NCBI GenBank assembly: GCA_039933315.1
Contig: JBDTOI010000076.1
Span: 1 to 18,703, forward strand
DNA: 18,703 nucleotides
Direction of reading: 5' to 3'
Origin: DASXRU01 sp039933315
GTDB taxonomy: Bacteria; Acidobacteriota; Blastocatellia; Pyrinomonadales; Pyrinomonadaceae
Part shown: piece after piece, positions 15,667-18,703 of the stretch
How the letters are laid out: each line of letters begins with the position of its first letter
Position numbering within the stretch: position 1 is the stretch's first letter
Notes under the pieces: model-generated
Database searches by the model: none
Told to the model about the DNA's origin: nothing
The model's input: only the letters and a program-made list of their open reading frames with translations
Made by a program: the position numbers and the translations under genes

Positions 15667-18591
15667 ATGTTTTTTTCCCACCGCGGTCTCTGCGCTCAGC
15701 AGAACCCGAAAGCCCTCCGCTCAACTCTAATCCAACTTTCACTGCTGACCTTGCTGGTTCTTTTCAGTGTTCAAGCCTCTCCAGGTCAAACGCTGGAGAA
15801 TGAACGGGTTCAATATCCGAACGCAGAGGTGGGGTTCATATGCGGACCACAATTGAAGAGTGGCAGCTCGCTCAACCAGAACCCCTGGTTCGATTCCATC
15901 TCCCGCTCTATGGGGATCACGCTGGGGGAACGGTTTCCCCGGGTAGCGCCCTTCGGGCCTATGTTCGTGAACTCTTACACGGGAACCTGGGATAACGTGA
16001 TCTCAGGGCGGGTTAGCATAAGCTCGGGAAGTACGATTGTGAGCGGTGTCGACACTAGCTTCACGCGAGACGTAGATGCAAATGGAGCAGCGCCTTTGTT
16101 TAACGGGCGGCTGCGCATCAGGGACGTGGGTGGGGTGGAGCGCAGTGTGCAGGTGAGGTCAGTGGAGTCAGACACACGGCTGACCCTGATGGCCCCGTGG
16201 GGGTATGGCACGGTAAGCAACACAGTGGCGGATACTTATTATCAGGAGCCGGGGTGGGGTGCTAATACCGACTATTACTACAGTGATAACTATTACGACA
16301 CGGCCCTGGTGCAATACATCAACTATTACCGCACCGGAGAGGTGCGCTTTCTGGGGTATGCGCGCAAGACGGCGGATGCTTTGTGGCACTCGCAATGGAT
16401 CGGAGATGGAACGGTAACCGGGGGCCCCAATCACCTGCCACCGCGCTCGATGGCCTTCGCCGGACTGATGCTACGGGCCCTGGACGGGCGGCCAGAGATG
16501 TGGGACTACCTGGAGCGGGAAGTGAGGGCTACTTTCGCCAGTTGGGTTTACCTGCGCAAGAACAATCCCACGCTCTACTACGACATCCGCGAGGATGGAT
16601 ACGCGCAGCTCTATGCGGTGATGATGGCGAAGGTATTGCCCAACAGCTATCCGCTCTACGGCAACGGCACGCTGAAAGCGAGCAGTGGGATGGCGCTGGA
16701 TGGGGCGAGCAAACGGGCCACCTATCTGGCGCAGACCGAGGATACAGCAGTCAACTTCTTTGGCCGGCTGCAGCGAGCGGACGGGTCGTGGCGGTGGGAC
16801 GCGGATATGAGTTCCGACCCGACGCAGCAGTTTCGCGAGGTGGAGCAGCCCTTCCTGGTAGGGCTCTACCTGGAGTCGGTAGTGTTGTTGCACCAATTAA
16901 CGGTGAACGCGAATGTAAAGACGAACCTGGTCAACCAACTGACGCGGTCAGTGCGCCATCTTTACAATGATACTTATGAGAAAAACGACCCGGTGACCAA
17001 TCTGCCCGGTTACAAGTGGCGCGGCTTGCTCTATTTCTGGGGCGGGGGCACGGTGGCTGAACCTAATAAATATAATCCGTCCAGTCCCCGGACGGTGGCC
17101 TGCGGCCTGGCGAATTGCGGAGACGACAGTGTCACCGGGGCGCGCCAGCTGAACTCCACTATCCACCACGCCTTCGGCTATGCCTACTTCATTACCGGCG
17201 ACCCGTCGTTCCGAGAGATGGGCGACGAGGTGTTTGACGCCTCTTATGGCGACCGAGTCGACGGCATCCATGGCCTGGCCGACTCCGGCAAGGGTAAAGA
17301 TTACGACATCAACTTCCGCGCTTCCGGCCGCTACCTCGTCTGGCGCCTCGAAGGTTCGCCTGGCCCCAGCCCGACACCCACGCCTACACCTGTCGTCACC
17401 CCGTCGCCTACACCCACGCCATCTCCCACACCCACACCCACACCCACACCGACGCCAAGTCCAACACCAACTTCACCGTTATCGCCAGGCCTAGTGTCAT
17501 CAGCGTATTTACTTGCGTCAAATCTGGCTGCTTCGTCAGAGACAACGGAAACCCAGATAGCGCCACTTGTAAATGGCATCGACCAGGCCTATTCAGTATT
17601 TCTCACGGAGGCCGGCAGGTTCAGTGCCGTAGATGAAATAGATCGCGAGTTAAGGGCTTCACTCTATTTCACGCGTGGGGCGGGGGCTCTGGCGGGAGTT
17701 AATGGCCACGCATCGGGAATGCAAAACCGTTTGCAAATCGTGGCTTATCATCTCTCTCGGGCTAAGACCGTGATGACGGCAGCCGCCACGCAATCTGCCC
17801 TGGGAGCGCACGCCTTTGCGGTGGGAGGAATACCTGTGATTGGTCCTGCGGATACTCTATCGAGTGCCAGCTTTACGCCAGTTCTGGCACGCGAAAGCCT
17901 CGGGATGATTCTGGGTGACCCAAATCAGAGTCCCCTTGCGATGCAAACAACTTATGCAGTCCTCTCTTCAACAGGACAGCTGCCGTATGAACTGGAAGGC
18001 GTAAGCGTAGCCATTAGTGGCCGAGCTGCTGCTCTGATCTCTGTTTCGCCTTCGCGAATTCTATTTTCCGTGCCGGCCAACGTGCCGGTTGGCAATGCAG
18101 AGGTGATTGTGACCTTACAGGAGGGCTACGTCTCGCGCGGCACGACCACGATAGCACCGGTAGTCCCAGGCATCTTCACAGTTAATGGCATTGGCATGGG
18201 TGAAGCCGCGGTGGTGAATGCAGCGACTATGATGCCGGGTGCCTTTGATGTTACTACGCCGCAAAACCTTGGTGCGGACAAGAAAACCCGTCTACTGATG
18301 ATGGCCAGCGGCATCAGTAACGGAGCGCCCAACACAAACCCGGGTAACGACGTTAAGTCGGCCGGTGTTGTGTTTCCTAATCTGGCAGAGTCAGTTGCAG
18401 TTGAAGCCAGGCTCGGCAATGGCACGGTGATTTGGCTACCGGTCGAGTTTGCTGGAGCGGATAGCAGAGTTCCCGGCCTTGATCAGATCATCCTGGTTGT
18501 TCCGGCACAACTGAGTGGAGCGGGAACCGTAGAGTTGACTCTGGTTGTCCTCGGTCAAAGGAGTAACACCACAACGATGGTCATTCGTTAA
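15667..18591 (+). CDS. Large secreted protein: shared core, Pro/Thr linker, helical domain, TIGR03437-type C-terminus
   Basis: This 974-residue protein starts with a long signal peptide (about 1-41, hydrophobic 'LSLLTLLVLFSVQA'). The 512-residue core shared with the preceding gene is at 50-561. Then come a Pro/Thr linker (565-604), a helical domain (about 609-705) distantly like the tail of the preceding gene, and a C-terminal region (about 725-974) matching by eye the acidobacterial TIGR03437 family ('VSPSRILFSVPANVPVG', 'PVVPGIFTVNGIGMGEAAVV', 'MASGISNG'). The start is set by GAGG five bases before ATG 15667, right after the riboswitch. The core looks like a helical-toroid carbohydrate-active module; the enzyme activity is unproven. 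Export is expected; the C-terminal region may attach or display the protein at the surface. A terminator follows 24 bases after the stop. Confidence 0.85.
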   Translation: MFFSHRGLCAQQNPKALRSTLIQLSLLTLLVLFSVQASPGQTLENERVQYPNAEVGFICGPQLKSGSSLNQNPWFDSISRSMGITLGERFPRVAPFGPMFVNSYTGTWDNVISGRVSISSGSTIVSGVDTSFTRDVDANGAAPLFNGRLRIRDVGGVERSVQVRSVESDTRLTLMAPWGYGTVSNTVADTYYQEPGWGANTDYYYSDNYYDTALVQYINYYRTGEVRFLGYARKTADALWHSQWIGDGTVTGGPNHLPPRSMAFAGLMLRALDGRPEMWDYLEREVRATFASWVYLRKNNPTLYYDIREDGYAQLYAVMMAKVLPNSYPLYGNGTLKASSGMALDGASKRATYLAQTEDTAVNFFGRLQRADGSWRWDADMSSDPTQQFREVEQPFLVGLYLESVVLLHQLTVNANVKTNLVNQLTRSVRHLYNDTYEKNDPVTNLPGYKWRGLLYFWGGGTVAEPNKYNPSSPRTVACGLANCGDDSVTGARQLNSTIHHAFGYAYFITGDPSFREMGDEVFDASYGDRVDGIHGLADSGKGKDYDINFRASGRYLVWRLEGSPGPSPTPTPTPVVTPSPTPTPSPTPTPTPTPTPSPTPTSPLSPGLVSSAYLLASNLAASSETTETQIAPLVNGIDQAYSVFLTEAGRFSAVDEIDRELRASLYFTRGAGALAGVNGHASGMQNRLQIVAYHLSRAKTVMTAAATQSALGAHAFAVGGIPVIGPADTLSSASFTPVLARESLGMILGDPNQSPLAMQTTYAVLSSTGQLPYELEGVSVAISGRAAALISVSPSRILFSVPANVPVGNAEVIVTLQEGYVSRGTTTIAPVVPGIFTVNGIGMGEAAVVNAATMMPGAFDVTTPQNLGADKKTRLLMMASGISNGAPNTNPGNDVKSAGVVFPNLAESVAVEARLGNGTVIWLPVEFAGADSRVPGLDQIILVVPAQLSGAGTVELTLVVLGQRSNTTTMVIR
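15813..17349 (+). repeat. 1537-base direct repeat, copy 2
   Basis: This is the second copy of the segment at 12891-14427. The five bases before the left border differ (copy 1 ends GTTAC, copy 2 ends GTTCA), yet a little further out both share GAAC..GTT in the same register, so the flanks look homologous but diverged. The right border is abrupt: copy 1 continues 'actcctcaaa', copy 2 'gaaggttcgc'. Confidence 0.95.
17359..17478 (+). repeat. Pro/Thr/Ser-rich linker with CCCACA hexamer repeats
   Basis: Forty codons (Pro565-Pro604) encode an almost pure Pro-Thr/Pro-Ser linker between the core and the helical domain, typical of extracellular multidomain proteins. Four perfect tandem CCCACA units lie at 17425-17448. 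Gain or loss of a unit would keep the frame, so the linker length could vary between strains. Confidence 0.9.
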
Positions 18592-18615
18592 ACCGGCACG
18601 ACCGCAAGAAGGTAC

Positions 18616-18645
18616 AAAGGGCGACTCATCGTGAGTCGCCCTTTT
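18616..18645 (+). terminator. Intrinsic terminator after the second secreted-protein gene
   Basis: AAAGGGCGACTCA at 18616-18628 pairs exactly with TGAGTCGCCCTTT at 18632-18644 around a 3-base loop, and the descending arm runs into TTTT then CATTT. It lies 24 bases after the stop codon. The A run on the left arm would also allow function on the opposite strand. The remaining 58 bases of the window show no feature I can support. Confidence 0.9.
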
Positions 18646-18703
18646 CATTTCGCGACTCTCGTCGGAAATTGACGGTTGCACCCTCAGTCCGTTAGGCTCA
18701 GGG

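Noticed and set aside
12891..17349. The long direct repeat as a transposon or composite element
   Set aside because: No transposase, no terminal inverted repeats and no target duplication; borders lie within coding sequence in the same frame.
17359..17478. CRISPR or other repeat array
   Set aside because: The repeats are short codon-level Pro/Thr units within an open reading frame, without spacers.
18669..18698. TTGACG followed by TAGGCT as a promoter for a gene beyond the right edge
   Set aside because: Only 3 of 6 matches at -10, and no downstream sequence to judge it.

Overview
The window most likely comes from an acidobacterium. The clearest clue is the C-terminal third of the last gene, which by eye matches the acidobacterial TIGR03437 C-terminal family (hallmarks: a 'vSPsrIlFsVPanvPvG' stretch, then 'PGIFT' and 'aaVvNAAT'). 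The GC-rich, tightly packed gene layout agrees. No rRNA, tRNA, transposase, integrase or CRISPR array was seen.

Bases 1-10173 (+ strand) are one dense run of surface-polysaccharide genes with overlaps or gaps of at most about 40 bases. In order: a tandem fusion of two GT4 glycosyltransferases (cut by the left edge), a Wzx-type flippase, a glutamine-hydrolysing asparagine synthase homologue, a divergent alkaline-phosphatase-superfamily protein, another GT4, a YdcF/DUF218 membrane-anchored protein and a SAM-dependent methyltransferase. Two more glycosyltransferases (a GT4 followed by a GT2) converge on this run from the - strand at 12477-10310. Together they would assemble, decorate and export a repeat unit. 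Polymerase, initiating transferase, chain-length regulator and outer-membrane export genes are not in the window.

Bases 12715-18591 hold the unusual part: two tandem genes for large secreted proteins of no family I recognise. They share a nucleotide-identical (as far as I compared by eye) 1537-base core, at 12891-14427 and 15813-17349, encoding 512 residues. Their signal peptides and C-terminal regions differ. The C-terminal helical domains look distantly homologous, so an old duplication whose core was later homogenised (gene conversion) fits better than a simple recent duplication. The core looks like an all-helical toroid of the polysaccharide lyase/hydrolase type with a small beta domain inserted.

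The 831-base gap between the two genes carries two elements with the hallmarks of cyclic di-GMP-I (GEMM-I) riboswitches. One sits directly on the ribosome binding site of the second gene; the other lies about 500 bases upstream with no gene next to it. The first gene has no such element and no visible Shine-Dalgarno sequence. The working hypothesis is a matrix-polysaccharide locus in which one of two otherwise equivalent secreted proteins is placed under c-di-GMP control. An intrinsic terminator closes the second gene at 18616-18645.
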